64,000 nt of DNA from Chitinophaga qingshengii (GTDB lineage: Bacteria; Bacteroidota; Bacteroidia; Chitinophagales; Chitinophagaceae). The stretch is taken from positions 1,426,001 through 1,490,000 of the forward strand of contig NZ_JACVFC010000001.1 of NCBI RefSeq assembly GCF_014529935.1. The letters are read 5' to 3'. Position 1 is the stretch's first letter. Each line of letters begins with the position of its first letter. The translations under genes and the position numbers were made by a program. Below, one piece after another: positions 28,401 to 37,900 of the stretch. A model generated the notes under the pieces. That model saw nothing but the letters and a program-made list of their open reading frames with translations, did not search any database and was not told the DNA's origin.

Positions 28401-28760
28401 CACCACCACTTCGGACAATTGTTTCTGATTATCCTCCAACACCAGCACCAGCTGCAAAGGTTCTCCCAATCTGATTTGCAGTCCTTCCCTTACCTGGGTA
28501 CCCATGCCCATCATGGAAGCCTGCACCGTATAAGGGCCGCCTATACGCAGTCCTGCGAGATGATAACGGCCATCATTACCTGCCACAGTACCATAACGTG
28601 TGCCCGTTGGCGTATGTACCGCCTGCACCGTTACACCGGGCACGGGTTGGCCCTTTCCGTCCAATATACGCCCGTCAAGCCTCCCGCTGGTTTCCTGCGC
28701 CTGCAACTGCGTGACCAGCAGCATACACAACAAGCTAAAAAGTATATGTAATTTTTTCAT
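25500..28760 (-). CDS. Oar-like TonB-dependent outer-membrane receptor
   Basis: This 1086-residue protein has a signal peptide ending near LQAQ (residue 21). A carboxypeptidase-regulatory-like domain (LDGRILDGKGQPVPGVTVQA) lies at about 28-110. The plug region has the hallmarks of the Oar/OmpA-related subgroup: LPTINRSLQDMTRLVPQ-like and FRYNNVTLDGAINND segments, and IEDMQVYLAPFDVKIGNFTGGSINAVTRSGTN. A large barrel ends in Phe. It has no STN domain and is clearly different from the SusC at 5618. In Myxococcus, Oar is needed for secretion of the PopC protease, so export as well as import is conceivable here. It lies 24 bp after a fasciclin gene. Confidence 0.9.
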   Translation of the reverse strand: MKKLHILFSLLCMLLVTQLQAQETSGRLDGRILDGKGQPVPGVTVQAVHTPTGTRYGTVAGNDGRYHLAGLRIGGPYTVQASMMGMGTQVREGLQIRLGEPLQLVLVLEDNQKQLSEVVVKGNKQAKANTYGAGQNISSAQLKNMPTINRSLQDMTRLVPQASKDNSFGGTNFRYNNVTLDGAINNDAIGFSPSNGGVTGTSGMPGASTHTNPVSMDAIEDMQVYLAPFDVKIGNFTGGSINAVTRSGTNTFTGSVYAFGRNAAITGKDKAGALGKMNNDFYDYQTGVRLGFPIIKDKLFFFTNEEFTGRRDPAQLLAGQAETAQILSVKDEQDIRNATLQRYGNAFDPGTGGAYSANSSSRKFFNRLDWNINAIHQLSVRNNTILSEAMMMDRDQADFRFTSMAYKQTNNQTSTVAELKSRFSTQLANSLIVGYTVVNDKRDPQSDPALPQVQIMGRTPGTTIYLGTDREAAIFNMQQRTWEITDNVTLYKGKHTFLFGTHNELYHIKYGFVNSWNGRVDYLSINDYLNNNPWRVRGSYNYTDNSREYIMAHPQAFNLDLLSAYAQDEIQLTDKLKITPGIRADYTLLPVKPELSEKTQTALQDGFLGTTYYYTPLNQIRNSYFNRVQLSPRLGFRYDWTGDQRLVLRGGVGMFTGRIPLAWLAYAYYNNGDTYGAFDQKADQQAFVKGTDPLRGGSNGIGGFIGQNGAVLNNKNSGKTQVDVVDNNFVMPKVLRTSLAADYTTPSGYKFTVEGIYTRSLKDVMFRQVNIKDDPRYYGYDVNQAQPVFNGSVDPRFANAYELSNTNKGYRYSLTGSVNRNYAFGLNAGVSYTYGESKDISNGIRNSMESNWQLNQALNPNNPGLAYSNFDIRHRIVVHVDYRKTWDKKWTSSFSLFVSAQSGSPFTYGIVNNSIQGLPQQVSLVYIPRAADAARYFQDYTDGAGNAVTAAAQAEAFNRYVDGNAYLRTRRGDFTERNAGRTPWNTQADFHFGQEYHFSDRPGSSFLTFTLDVMNLTNLLNKEWGRVYFSPNTFNSTASVGLTPFYPGRQSKENYPVYMFADPGKPYAVDFFNSRYQLQLGMRYSF

Positions 28761-28784
28761 TTTCGGTTCATTTTAAGTAACGCA

Positions 28785-29762
28785 TCATAAATTTTCGGTC
28801 AGCACCTGGTCTATAATATGCAATACCCCGTTGTTGGTCAGCACATTTGACTTCAGTACCTGCGCCGGTTGCAGGTTACCCGCTCCGGTGATGGTAATGT
28901 TATAGTCATTGCCGTAGTTTTGCAGGTTCACCGTGGTACTGCTGCTGTTCAGCATATTCTGCCGGGTCTGATTACTGTCGTCGGTAATGAGTACATAGTC
29001 ATAGACAAACCGACGGGTAGCCATCATATGGAACTGCAGTATATTTTTCAGTATAGCCGGGTCCGTTTGTACGATACTATCGGTGGTGGGGAAACCTGCT
29101 GCGATAAAGGCAGCATTACTGGGTGCAAACACGGTGAGAGGCCCATCTCCCTTCAGCAGCTCTTTCAGGCCGGCCCGTTGCAGGGCGGCGTTGAAATAAG
29201 TCAGCGTAGGCTCGGCAGCGATAGCATCGCTCAATTTATCCTGTACCAGCGGATTCAGTACGGTATTGATCACCTGTATCAAACCATTGCTGGCCGGCAG
29301 GTTCAACGCGGTTACACGGGTGCCGTTCACTACGATGACGGTATCCTCTCCATGTACCCAGTGTGTAACAAACAGCGAAGTACCGGAGGCGGTAACAACA
29401 GGCTGATTAAAACGGAACGGCAATTTGTCCAGCTGCCATTGTCCGGGCAGGGTATGGTATTTCACCAGGTTAGTTAACACCATGCCTTTTTCTTTGGCTA
29501 CATCTTCCGTGGTATTGTAACCGCTTTTCTGAAAGGCGTTATCATCCGGAATCAACACGGTATAAGGACCTTTTCCCAGAAAGGTATTACCATAATTGGT
29601 AACGGTCAGGGCTGTATTAAAAAAGGAAAAGTTGAACTTGTTATCCTGGATTACATACAGGATGTTATTATTGTCCTTGTTGGGCCCGGATGGCTGGTTA
29701 TCATCCTTCTTACAGGAGAACAACAGCGCAGTCATCATCCCAAACAATATATATTTCTTCAT
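28785..29762 (-). CDS. Lipoprotein with two fasciclin (FAS1) domains
   Basis: This 325-residue lipoprotein has a lipobox ending in LFSC at residue 17, followed by KKDDNQ, a strong match to the acidic surface-export signal. Two FAS1 domains fill the rest. The first, at about 33-170, has GPYTVLIPDDNAFQKSGY and a conserved LVKYHTL. The second, at about 172-325, has GPLTVFAPSNAAFIAAGF, NILQFHMM and the typical ending NGVLHIIDQVL. FAS1 domains mediate adhesion or ligand binding. It is the third of three consecutive FAS1 genes, 27 bp after the previous one. Ligand unknown. Confidence 0.93.
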   Translation of the reverse strand: MKKYILFGMMTALLFSCKKDDNQPSGPNKDNNNILYVIQDNKFNFSFFNTALTVTNYGNTFLGKGPYTVLIPDDNAFQKSGYNTTEDVAKEKGMVLTNLVKYHTLPGQWQLDKLPFRFNQPVVTASGTSLFVTHWVHGEDTVIVVNGTRVTALNLPASNGLIQVINTVLNPLVQDKLSDAIAAEPTLTYFNAALQRAGLKELLKGDGPLTVFAPSNAAFIAAGFPTTDSIVQTDPAILKNILQFHMMATRRFVYDYVLITDDSNQTRQNMLNSSSTTVNLQNYGNDYNITITGAGNLQPAQVLKSNVLTNNGVLHIIDQVLTENL

Positions 29763-29789
29763 CTTATTAAAAATATTTTTGGGTGAACC

Positions 29790-30956
29790 TTAAGGCATCA
29801 ACAGGCCGTCATCTATCACATGAATAACACCGTTGCGGAACAGCAAATCGGTGGTGACCAGCTTACGCGCCGGCAGCGCCGAGTTCAGCTGTTTTACCAT
29901 GATACTGCCACCGGTGTTGGCAAAGGAAAGCCGGATATACTGCGGCGGCTCATGCATCTGCGAGCCTGCCCTGATCATAAAGCCTGGTAACAGTGAATTA
30001 TCGGTCAGGTCATTGGAGAACAGCACCAACGGCACGTTTACGCGCATGGCACTATTAAAATCCAGGTGATTGGCCGACAGAACAGAATCCAGCGAAGTAG
30101 TAGGACTCACGTAAAACATATGATCGTCATAGTAGGAGTAGTCTACCGGGTAACTTAACGCCCTTTGCCGGAGATCGTCCACCGTATTAAAGCCTGCTTG
30201 TTGAAACGCATGATTGGTAGGCGCAAACAATGTGAACGATTTGTTCTCCGGTGTGTTCATCAGCAACCTGGTCACCATCGGCGTTTTCCAGGTAGCCTGA
30301 TAAATACTGTCGCTGATGCGGAACGCCTCCAGGAGATAACTGAATTCAGGTTTGCTTTTCAGGTAGTCGATCATATCCTGTTCCGGTTTGTTCAATACAG
30401 CATCCAACACATAGATAGTACCATTAGTGGCTTCCAGTGCTTTCAGCGTATAAGGCTGACCGTTTACCATCAGCTTCCCGCCATGGTATCCCAGGTAATG
30501 GTAATAGATATAGGGATCGTTGGCATAGAAACCCGGCAGATCGCTGCGTTTCAACAGCGTACGCATACTGTTGTTGCCGATCAGGTTCTTTAACCCGTCA
30601 CCGGATACCCAGGTTTCCAGGGTATGATAAAACAGCAGGGTATCTAACTGTGCTACCGGCATGTTATTCACTTTATCGAGGGTGATACCTGCTTTGGCAA
30701 ACCCTTCATCAGTAGGCGCCAACAGCGTATAGGCCTGCCAGCCACCTTCCAGGATCACGGAGTCCATGTTGGCCTTTTTCCAGATAGCCTTGAATACAGT
30801 GAGATTGGTACTATCGAGCAGTTCACGGATTTTACGGGTGGGACCGGCATATTCCAGCGGCTTGCCCACCGGTGTTACCTGAGCATCTTTCAACCGGCAG
30901 GCGGAGAGAAACAGCAGTGACAACGCAAACGTATATATGAAATAATTTCGCTTCAT
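29790..30956 (-). CDS. Lipoprotein with two fasciclin (FAS1) domains
   Basis: This 388-residue lipoprotein has a lipobox ending in FLSAC at residue 20. The first FAS1 domain (about 40-190) has AYTLLAPTDEGFAKAGI, LDTLLFYHTLETWV and NGTIYVLDAVL. The second (about 195-388) has SFTLFAPTNHAFQQAGF and ends with NGVIHVIDDGLL. It is longer than its two neighbours because of insertions in the second domain. The residues after Cys (RLKDAQ) match the export signal less well. It lies 11 bp after the preceding FAS1 gene. It presumably acts with its neighbours at the outer membrane. Confidence 0.92.
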   Translation of the reverse strand: MKRNYFIYTFALSLLFLSACRLKDAQVTPVGKPLEYAGPTRKIRELLDSTNLTVFKAIWKKANMDSVILEGGWQAYTLLAPTDEGFAKAGITLDKVNNMPVAQLDTLLFYHTLETWVSGDGLKNLIGNNSMRTLLKRSDLPGFYANDPYIYYHYLGYHGGKLMVNGQPYTLKALEATNGTIYVLDAVLNKPEQDMIDYLKSKPEFSYLLEAFRISDSIYQATWKTPMVTRLLMNTPENKSFTLFAPTNHAFQQAGFNTVDDLRQRALSYPVDYSYYDDHMFYVSPTTSLDSVLSANHLDFNSAMRVNVPLVLFSNDLTDNSLLPGFMIRAGSQMHEPPQYIRLSFANTGGSIMVKQLNSALPARKLVTTDLLFRNGVIHVIDDGLLMP

Positions 30957-30967
30957 CAGTTCCGGTT

Positions 30968-31993
30968 TTATTGGATTAAAAGTGAGTCAGGATACAACAG
31001 GATATTGTTCAGCCGGTTCACGACCCCGTTGGTAGTCATGATATCCTGGCCTTTCGCCCCGTCTGCGATATTGATACCGTTGTTGGGACTGTGATAGTTC
31101 CACTTCTCACCAGGTGCATATACATTGAAAGTACTGCCTGGATTCAGGGTATAACCATCTCCCAGGTCGACACGCGCACTGGTAGCACCTATCACCCACA
31201 GATCATTCATCAGGATATGATGCGGTTGTAACCTCAGCGTATACACGCTAAAAGCCAGCGGTTTATAACGGGATAGATCTATCCTGGCAATACTATCCGG
31301 CGTAAGCTGACAATTACGGAAAGCCTCGTTCACCGGTGCATACACGGTAAAAGGCCCTTCCGTTTTCAGGGCATCCCATTGATTGGTTTTTTTCAGCAAG
31401 GCCACAAAAATGGACAATGTGGTATCCGCTGCCAGTATTTCCTGCGTATTTTTTTCCGTGTATTTGGGCACCGCTTTCAGCACATGAACTACCCCGTTTT
31501 TCATAGCCAGGTTACGCTTACCAGGTTCGTATACAATGCTGCCGTTAAAGGCGGTGGGAAAAGCATCAGCGTTAGCGCCAATGGTTCCCACGGAAACATA
31601 GCTCAACATACCACCCAGACAGGTATAACGATTATCCAGCTGCGTAGGAATAACGGAAGTGTATAAACGATCGCTGAACATCAGGTTTTTCAGGGCGATG
31701 CGGAGACTGTCCGTATTCATGCGGTTAAAATCCTCCGGTTTGTTGATCCCCAGAGCATTATATGCTTTGTTATCCGGCGCCCAGACGGTAAAGGGTCCAT
31801 CGGTATTGAGGCTATCGAGCAGGCCTGTTTTCTGCAAGGCTGCCGAAAACAGGCTCAGATCGTAGTTGTTGTGTATAAAATCTCCTATGGTACGAATGCC
31901 GGAAACCCGATCGTCCGGGGTGACATCGATCTTCTTACAGGCAAAAGCCAGTAAGGTCAACAGGAAGATATAACAGGGAATATATCGCTTCAT
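30968..31993 (-). CDS. Lipoprotein with two fasciclin (FAS1) domains
   Basis: The start is placed at 31993, where MKRYIPCYIFLLTLLAFACKK is a lipoprotein signal with Cys at residue 19; the longer frame would run back into the previous gene. The 341-residue protein has two FAS1 domains. The first has GPFTVWAPDNKAYNALGI and ends in NGVVHVLKAV. The second has GPFTVYAPVNEAFRNCQL, a conserved LQPHHILM, and ends in TNGVVNRLNNILLYP. It is 7 bp after the DUF4397-like gene and 11 bp before the next FAS1 gene. Confidence 0.92.
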   Translation of the reverse strand: MKRYIPCYIFLLTLLAFACKKIDVTPDDRVSGIRTIGDFIHNNYDLSLFSAALQKTGLLDSLNTDGPFTVWAPDNKAYNALGINKPEDFNRMNTDSLRIALKNLMFSDRLYTSVIPTQLDNRYTCLGGMLSYVSVGTIGANADAFPTAFNGSIVYEPGKRNLAMKNGVVHVLKAVPKYTEKNTQEILAADTTLSIFVALLKKTNQWDALKTEGPFTVYAPVNEAFRNCQLTPDSIARIDLSRYKPLAFSVYTLRLQPHHILMNDLWVIGATSARVDLGDGYTLNPGSTFNVYAPGEKWNYHSPNNGINIADGAKGQDIMTTNGVVNRLNNILLYPDSLLIQ

Positions 31994-32000
31994 GATTTGT

Positions 32001-33170
32001 TTATTTATAGATAGGCGGATCATAACGGCGTTGCAGGGTAGTGATATACATATTGCCATTCACATATTCCACGGTATTCACCGTTGCAAACGACCGCGGG
32101 TTATAAATACCGGAGTATACAGAAATGACCATACCGGAACGTACATCGCCACCGAGGTTAAATATAGCCACCGGCGCTTCGGGCCCTAATGCAAAAGAAG
32201 TGTAGGTGCCTTTACTGTCGTCGGTAAGACCACCAATCAGCTCCGGCGCCATACCCGGTACAAGGAAATTGAACAACTGACCGGAAGTACCGGCGTAGAT
32301 ATGACTGGCCGTGGAATCCGGGAACAGCGGGAAACTGCTGTAAGGATGTACCACCGGCTCCTGCGAACGGATAACGTTGGTCATAAACGCATTCACATAT
32401 CCTTTGATTTCCTTGCGGTCTTTTGCATACAGCGAGTAGAAAATGTTCATGGTATCCCGCATACTCATGTTATTGGCGCTACCAGAGATAGCCACATAGG
32501 TATTCGCATATCCTTCGGAACTGAGGTTGTAAAAATTCGTATATACCAGCGAATCGGACAAGGGTATTTTGGTAAATATTTCCTTGCGGAGATAAATACC
32601 TGTCTTTCTTGTATACACCGACCGTTCCAGGATATTCATGGTATAAATTTCTCCCTGCTCCAGGTTGATGGTGGTATCTACCAGCACCGCTTTCCTGGAG
32701 TTGACCGGCAGCGTATAAAAGGGATCGCTGCTGCGGGGCCTGGTGAGGAACATAAAACGGTGCATACCACTTTTTACCATACCGTAACCGGAGAGATCGT
32801 AGCCGTTGACAATAGGCCCAACCGGAATTTTAGCCGTACCGGGAAATTCCTTTTGCCACAAAGCGGTGTTACCGGCATCGGGATACGGTCTGGCAAGCGG
32901 TCCTCTGGGCCCCATAAAATCGAAGGTCACGTCTGCACTCACGGGAATACCGGAAGCATCCAGCACCGGGTCTATCAGCATGGTCAGGAAAGGCGGCGGT
33001 GCGTCTTTATTATCGATGGTGACGTTGTAGGTAAGACAATTGAACACACGGAGATAGGCCGGTGAACTTACATCCGGGAAATCCGATTTACGGCAACCCG
33101 CTGTCAGCATACAAACCAATGCGATCAGTCCTCCTAAAAAATGAATGTTATTTTTATATACCTGCTTCAT
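32001..33170 (-). CDS. DUF4397-like lipoprotein
   Basis: This 389-residue lipoprotein has a lipobox ending in TAGC at residue 26, followed by RKSDFPD. The mature part is beta-rich and begins with YLRVFNCLTYNVTI, resembling the RVxNxs..a..v start of DUF4397 domains. Segments such as GYDLSGYGMVKSGMHRFMFL and NLEQGEIYTMNILERSVY are like the GxY.l.v..G pattern in that family. The assignment is by resemblance and by the neighbouring DUF4397 gene, and is less certain for this one. It is 6 bp after the preceding gene, so tight coupling is likely. Function is unknown; a surface role is inferred. Confidence 0.7.
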   Translation of the reverse strand: MKQVYKNNIHFLGGLIALVCMLTAGCRKSDFPDVSSPAYLRVFNCLTYNVTIDNKDAPPPFLTMLIDPVLDASGIPVSADVTFDFMGPRGPLARPYPDAGNTALWQKEFPGTAKIPVGPIVNGYDLSGYGMVKSGMHRFMFLTRPRSSDPFYTLPVNSRKAVLVDTTINLEQGEIYTMNILERSVYTRKTGIYLRKEIFTKIPLSDSLVYTNFYNLSSEGYANTYVAISGSANNMSMRDTMNIFYSLYAKDRKEIKGYVNAFMTNVIRSQEPVVHPYSSFPLFPDSTASHIYAGTSGQLFNFLVPGMAPELIGGLTDDSKGTYTSFALGPEAPVAIFNLGGDVRSGMVISVYSGIYNPRSFATVNTVEYVNGNMYITTLQRRYDPPIYK

Positions 33171-33176
33171 GGTTCA

Positions 33177-34910
33177 TTATTGGTTATGCTTGATGATAAT
33201 CATTCTGGCGGCGGCTTCTCCGGGATTTTTCGGATGCAGACTACCGGTTAACGCTACCGTATACACGCCCGTTTCATAGGGGGGCAGGCCACTGGTATAC
33301 AATTCCGGGCGGGCAATAAAATCAGTGCCCGACAGTTGCGGCACTTCCTGTACCCAGTCGCCCGGCAGTACGCCCGGCTGGGAGGCGTATACCGCCAGTT
33401 TGTTAATACCGGTTAAGGGAGAAAAGAGCATATACGGTTGATCGGTGATCACCTGTCCCCTTTGGATATGCTGACTGGCGGTGCCGCTATACGTCAGGAA
33501 ACCGGTCAGCAGCGCGCCGTTGGCGCCTGTAAACGTTACCTCCGGTATATCGGTGGAAAGATTCAGGAAACGTACCTTTAACGGCATGGAATAGGAATAT
33601 TGATCGTTGCTGCCGTCATCACCTTTGGGATTATTGCCGAGATAGAAATTACCACTCAGGTTGTTGGCGATCAATTTCAGTACCGGCTGGCCGTTTTCAC
33701 CGGGATATACCCAGGCGGTATAGTTATCGCTACCCTGTATACGTAGCGTTTGTTCCGCCAGTTTTTTACCACTGGCATCGGTGAGCTGCACCAGGTGGGT
33801 ACCGTTGATCAGCGTTTTATAACCGGTCGCTTTACCAAAAGCCAGCGCCCCTTCCTGCAAAGGCATATTATCAGCACTCACGGAAACGGATACACCGGGG
33901 ATTACACTCACCGCCTGTAAACGGCCATAGGTAATATTCAGTGCTTCTTTGTTATCCGCAATAATGCGATAGCTGTTCAATCCCACAGGAGAAGCGCTAT
34001 TACTACCGGCATCGAGCGCACTAAAACTCATACTGGCGCATACCATGATGGTATACACGCCTCCCGGCTGGAAAGTACGTATAGGCGCATAGGTGAGTTT
34101 GGTATCCACCACCGGGTTCTGGCCGGTGGTCATCGTGCCGGTGGTGCGACCTACCTGGCTTAATAGTTCCTCTGCATTCACTCTCACGGCCGGCAGCACC
34201 TTACCATCGCTGGTCATCACCTTAAACTGGCAGGTACCATAAGGCAATTCGATATAATCAGAATATTTCCCGGAGGCTATATCGCTGGTAGTGGTACTTA
34301 CTTTGGTCCCATCTGCCCATACCAGGGTCATATCACCTTCAAGAGAAGCGGCGTCCGGTGAGGAACTGAGATTCAACAACCTTATTTTAAAATGTTCCGG
34401 ATTGGCTGGTGGTGAGATAGAGCGGGGAATAGCAAACAGTGAGTCCTCCGTTAGTATGGTATTCCCACCATGTGCGCCATACAACACGTTATAAAAATCA
34501 GTCGGGTTATTAACATCTTCACGGATGTCAAACTCCTTCGGATAAACCAGTTCTGTATGACCATACATCATACCGGCAATTTTGATATGGGTACTACCAT
34601 CCTGTCTGATAAATTTTTGCGGGATGGTATAACTCGCTCCCAAGCGGCCATTCTGAAAATACAAAGTAGGTTTTGCCCCGATATAATATCCTTCAATGTT
34701 GGGTTGCGTAAAACTGGTCAACGGCGTATCGTTGATGATCAGTTCTGTGGCCGTCCGCCCCATATTCATCAGCCGGACAGTAGATCCCGTCAGTGGCGGC
34801 TGTTGCGGCAGCTCCTGGAACAGGTAGTCCGCCTTGTCTTTCTTACAGGCCCATAGTCCCGCCAAGAGCAGTGTGACGAAAAAATATTTTACAGCTTGCA
34901 TGATGTTCAT
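33177..34910 (-). CDS. DUF4397-domain lipoprotein
   Basis: This 577-residue lipoprotein has a lipobox ending in LWAC at residue 22, followed by KKDKADY, a good surface-export signal. An alternative start 9 bp downstream (fourth residue) is equally possible. Several beta-rich DUF4397-like modules can be seen: STVRLMNMGRTATELIIND at about 42, FKIRLLNLSSSPDAASLEGD near 173, and VRFLNLSTDIPEVTFTGANG near 445. GGVYTIMVCASM and TGVYTVALTGSL are matching strand pairs. It directly follows the STN-type TonB receptor by 16 bp, in the place where a SusD would usually be, so a receptor-associated binding role is inferred. Confidence 0.8.
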   Translation of the reverse strand: MNIMQAVKYFFVTLLLAGLWACKKDKADYLFQELPQQPPLTGSTVRLMNMGRTATELIINDTPLTSFTQPNIEGYYIGAKPTLYFQNGRLGASYTIPQKFIRQDGSTHIKIAGMMYGHTELVYPKEFDIREDVNNPTDFYNVLYGAHGGNTILTEDSLFAIPRSISPPANPEHFKIRLLNLSSSPDAASLEGDMTLVWADGTKVSTTTSDIASGKYSDYIELPYGTCQFKVMTSDGKVLPAVRVNAEELLSQVGRTTGTMTTGQNPVVDTKLTYAPIRTFQPGGVYTIMVCASMSFSALDAGSNSASPVGLNSYRIIADNKEALNITYGRLQAVSVIPGVSVSVSADNMPLQEGALAFGKATGYKTLINGTHLVQLTDASGKKLAEQTLRIQGSDNYTAWVYPGENGQPVLKLIANNLSGNFYLGNNPKGDDGSNDQYSYSMPLKVRFLNLSTDIPEVTFTGANGALLTGFLTYSGTASQHIQRGQVITDQPYMLFSPLTGINKLAVYASQPGVLPGDWVQEVPQLSGTDFIARPELYTSGLPPYETGVYTVALTGSLHPKNPGEAAARMIIIKHNQ

Positions 34911-34926
34911 TTTGCGTTCATTCCCT

Positions 34927-37900
34927 TTAGAAAATGTTATAATTCAGTCCCAGCATAAACTCGGTGCCTCTGTAATAACTGCGGCGGATATACGTATTAC
35001 CGTAATATTTACCACCGGTACCGGGATTGGCATACACCTCTCTCCAGGCCGGGTTGAGGATGTTCTTCGCATATCCTTTCAGTTGCAGTCTTTTGGTGAG
35101 ATACTGGCTGAACACAAAATCCAGTACCGGAGCGGGTCTGCTGTACAGGTCCGGCTCACCGGTGAGATTAATCTGGATCAGCCGCTCCCCTACTTCGTTG
35201 AACGTCAGCGTGAGGTCGGTACGGGTACGGGGATTATTGTAGTTCAGGTAAGCGTTGATGGAATAAGGGGCCTGTTCAAACAGCGGGCTGTTGGACGGAG
35301 CGCGGCGGTCTACAATCCTGGAATCGTTCAGGCGTTCGGGTGATTTTTTGATTTCACTCTGTGCCAGCAACAGGTTGGAGCCGAGGTAGAAATTTTTAAG
35401 CGGCGCCCACCAGCGTCCCAGGTGCTTCACTACTTCCAGCTCTATCCCATATACACGACCGCGGTTAGGGTCATTTTCAAAGCGGATAGCCGGGAATTCC
35501 GGGAAACGTGCGTCCAGACCGGCGGAATTCTGAGTATACACTTTTGTCAGCTGATGATCGATCTGTTTGTAAAAGGCAGAAGCTGCGATAACTTCACCAG
35601 GATGGGGGAACCATTCCCAACGGAAATCGTAGTTGGTGGTAGACTGGTTCACCAGTTTGGGATTACCCACTACCAGCGCAAACTGGAACGGATCAAATTC
35701 AAACACATTGGTGATTTCACGCAGCTCCGGCCTTGCCAGCGTGGTGCTGTACCCTAAGCGGAAATTCATGTTTTCCTGCAGGGTATAGGTCAGGTTCAGG
35801 GAGTAATAGGGCTTATAATCTGTTTTATAAACGGAATAAGGTTGGGTGAATACCAGCTTCACGGTTTGCCCATCCTTGTTCGGCGTAGTCAGCGCGGGGT
35901 CCAGGAATACGCCGGCAGTATCTACCGCTGTCCGGATATCCGTTAATTCGAAACGCGCACCGCCGGTCAACCGGAGGTTATCCAGCAGATGCAGGTCCAG
36001 CATACCATAGAAAGCGCGTGTTTCAAAAGAGCCTTTATAGTTATTGGGGGATTTCTGTGCGTTATACAGGAAACCACCCACAGCAGGCTGTCCTTCTCCG
36101 ATAGGACCAGCAGGCGTTTTAATACCGATCTGATCATATCCTACCAGGTGATCGAGGTTGCCATGCACAGTATATAGCGCCTGGTTGCCGGTAGACGAGA
36201 AATTGGAGCCGGGTAATGATAACACATTCTCCATAAAACTACGATCGCGGAACAGGTAGTTCACACCGCCTTTAAACTCCTGGCGTTTACCGAACAATGG
36301 GAAAGGAAGGGTCAGGTCCGCTTTGTAGTTGTAGTTGGTTTCTTTCAGGCTACGATAGCGGCGGCCGTTAGGATCGGCCTGGATAATACCGTAAGGACCG
36401 TAACCATTCACATAACCGGATACCAGGGAATAATATACCGGCGTACCCGTATAGTCGACGGAGTTAGGCAGACTGCCCGGGACACCAATCGTTCCACCGC
36501 CGACAGGCTGATAGGCAGCCAGGTTCACGAAGCGGTAGTCAGGATCTTCCTGGCTGGAAGTGGAAGTCGCCATATTGTAACTCAACCTGGGCGCATATTC
36601 GCCGCCGGTCAGCTTATGTTCTCCCTGCAGGTTAAAGGTATTAAGGGTACGGTAGCTGCGTTTCAGTGAATACACGATGTTGCTCACGTCTCCTGCCAGA
36701 CCGGTATACTCATAAGCGCCATACAGATTGGTCGCCTGTACTTCCGCTCCCCTGCTGCCCATGTACTGCATACTGATTTCATGACGGGGATTAAAGCGGT
36801 AGGTAAGTCCACCTAAAAATCCATAGTTGAGCGTGGAGGTACCGGTATTTTCCTTGTAGGAGATATACTTTCCCAGGTTGATATTATTAGGCGTAATATA
36901 GTTAGGAATGATACGGGTACTGTTCACCTGGTTGTTACCCGTCAGTACGCCCTGGTAGATGCTCCACTGCGTGAGGTCTCCGCCGTGGATATCAGTAGCA
37001 CGCTGATAGTAGTTAACGCCGGCAATCACTCCCAGTTTATGTTTCTTAAACAGGTTGAAGCTATTTCCGTAGGTCACGGAATAAATCTGGTTCATTTTGG
37101 CCGGTGCATAACGGGTAGTGAGTACCGGATCAAAGCCGTGCATAATGTTGTTGATGCGATTCACTTCCTGTTTCATCTGCGGATCGTTACCACTGTTGGC
37201 GATCATGGACTGCACCTGTGAAAATCCACCGGGGTATTGATTTCCCAACGCAATAAAATCTTTTGACAGGCCGGCTTGTTTTACTTTCTGCCCGAAAAAA
37301 CCTGGGTCCGCATTATTAAAACTGTTGAGGGTGCCGCCTATTCCGATGTTGGAGTTAAAGCCGGTCTGTGCAATAATACTCAGCACCGCAGTATCAGGAA
37401 CAGAGCGTGTTTTCAGTTCGATGATACCGGCAGCGGCATCTGCCGGTTTATCCGGCGTGTAGGTTTTATAGATGGTAATATTGTCCAGCAGCGCTGCAGG
37501 TACCAGGTCCAGCGGAATAGCGCTGCGGTCGGGATCAGAAGAAGCGAGGCGGACGCCGTTGAGTTGTCCGATCACACTTCTGTCGCCCAGGCCACGGATC
37601 GCCACATATTTATCGTCCGTGATGGTAACCCCGGAAACACGCTGCAATGCCTGTGTAGTGGTGATACTGGCAGTCTTCTCGATATTGGCAGCCGAGATAG
37701 CATCCTGTACAATGGCCGAGGCTTTTCTTTCTGCCAGCACAGAAGCTTCGGTATTGGTTTTACGGCGGGCCTGTACCTGCACTTCATTCAACTGTGTACG
37801 GGACGCTTTCATGGCAATTTGCAATGAAGCAGTACCAGCCGCCACTTTTATTTCCTGTGGCTGATAACCGATATAGGAGACTACCAATACCGCTCCTTCA

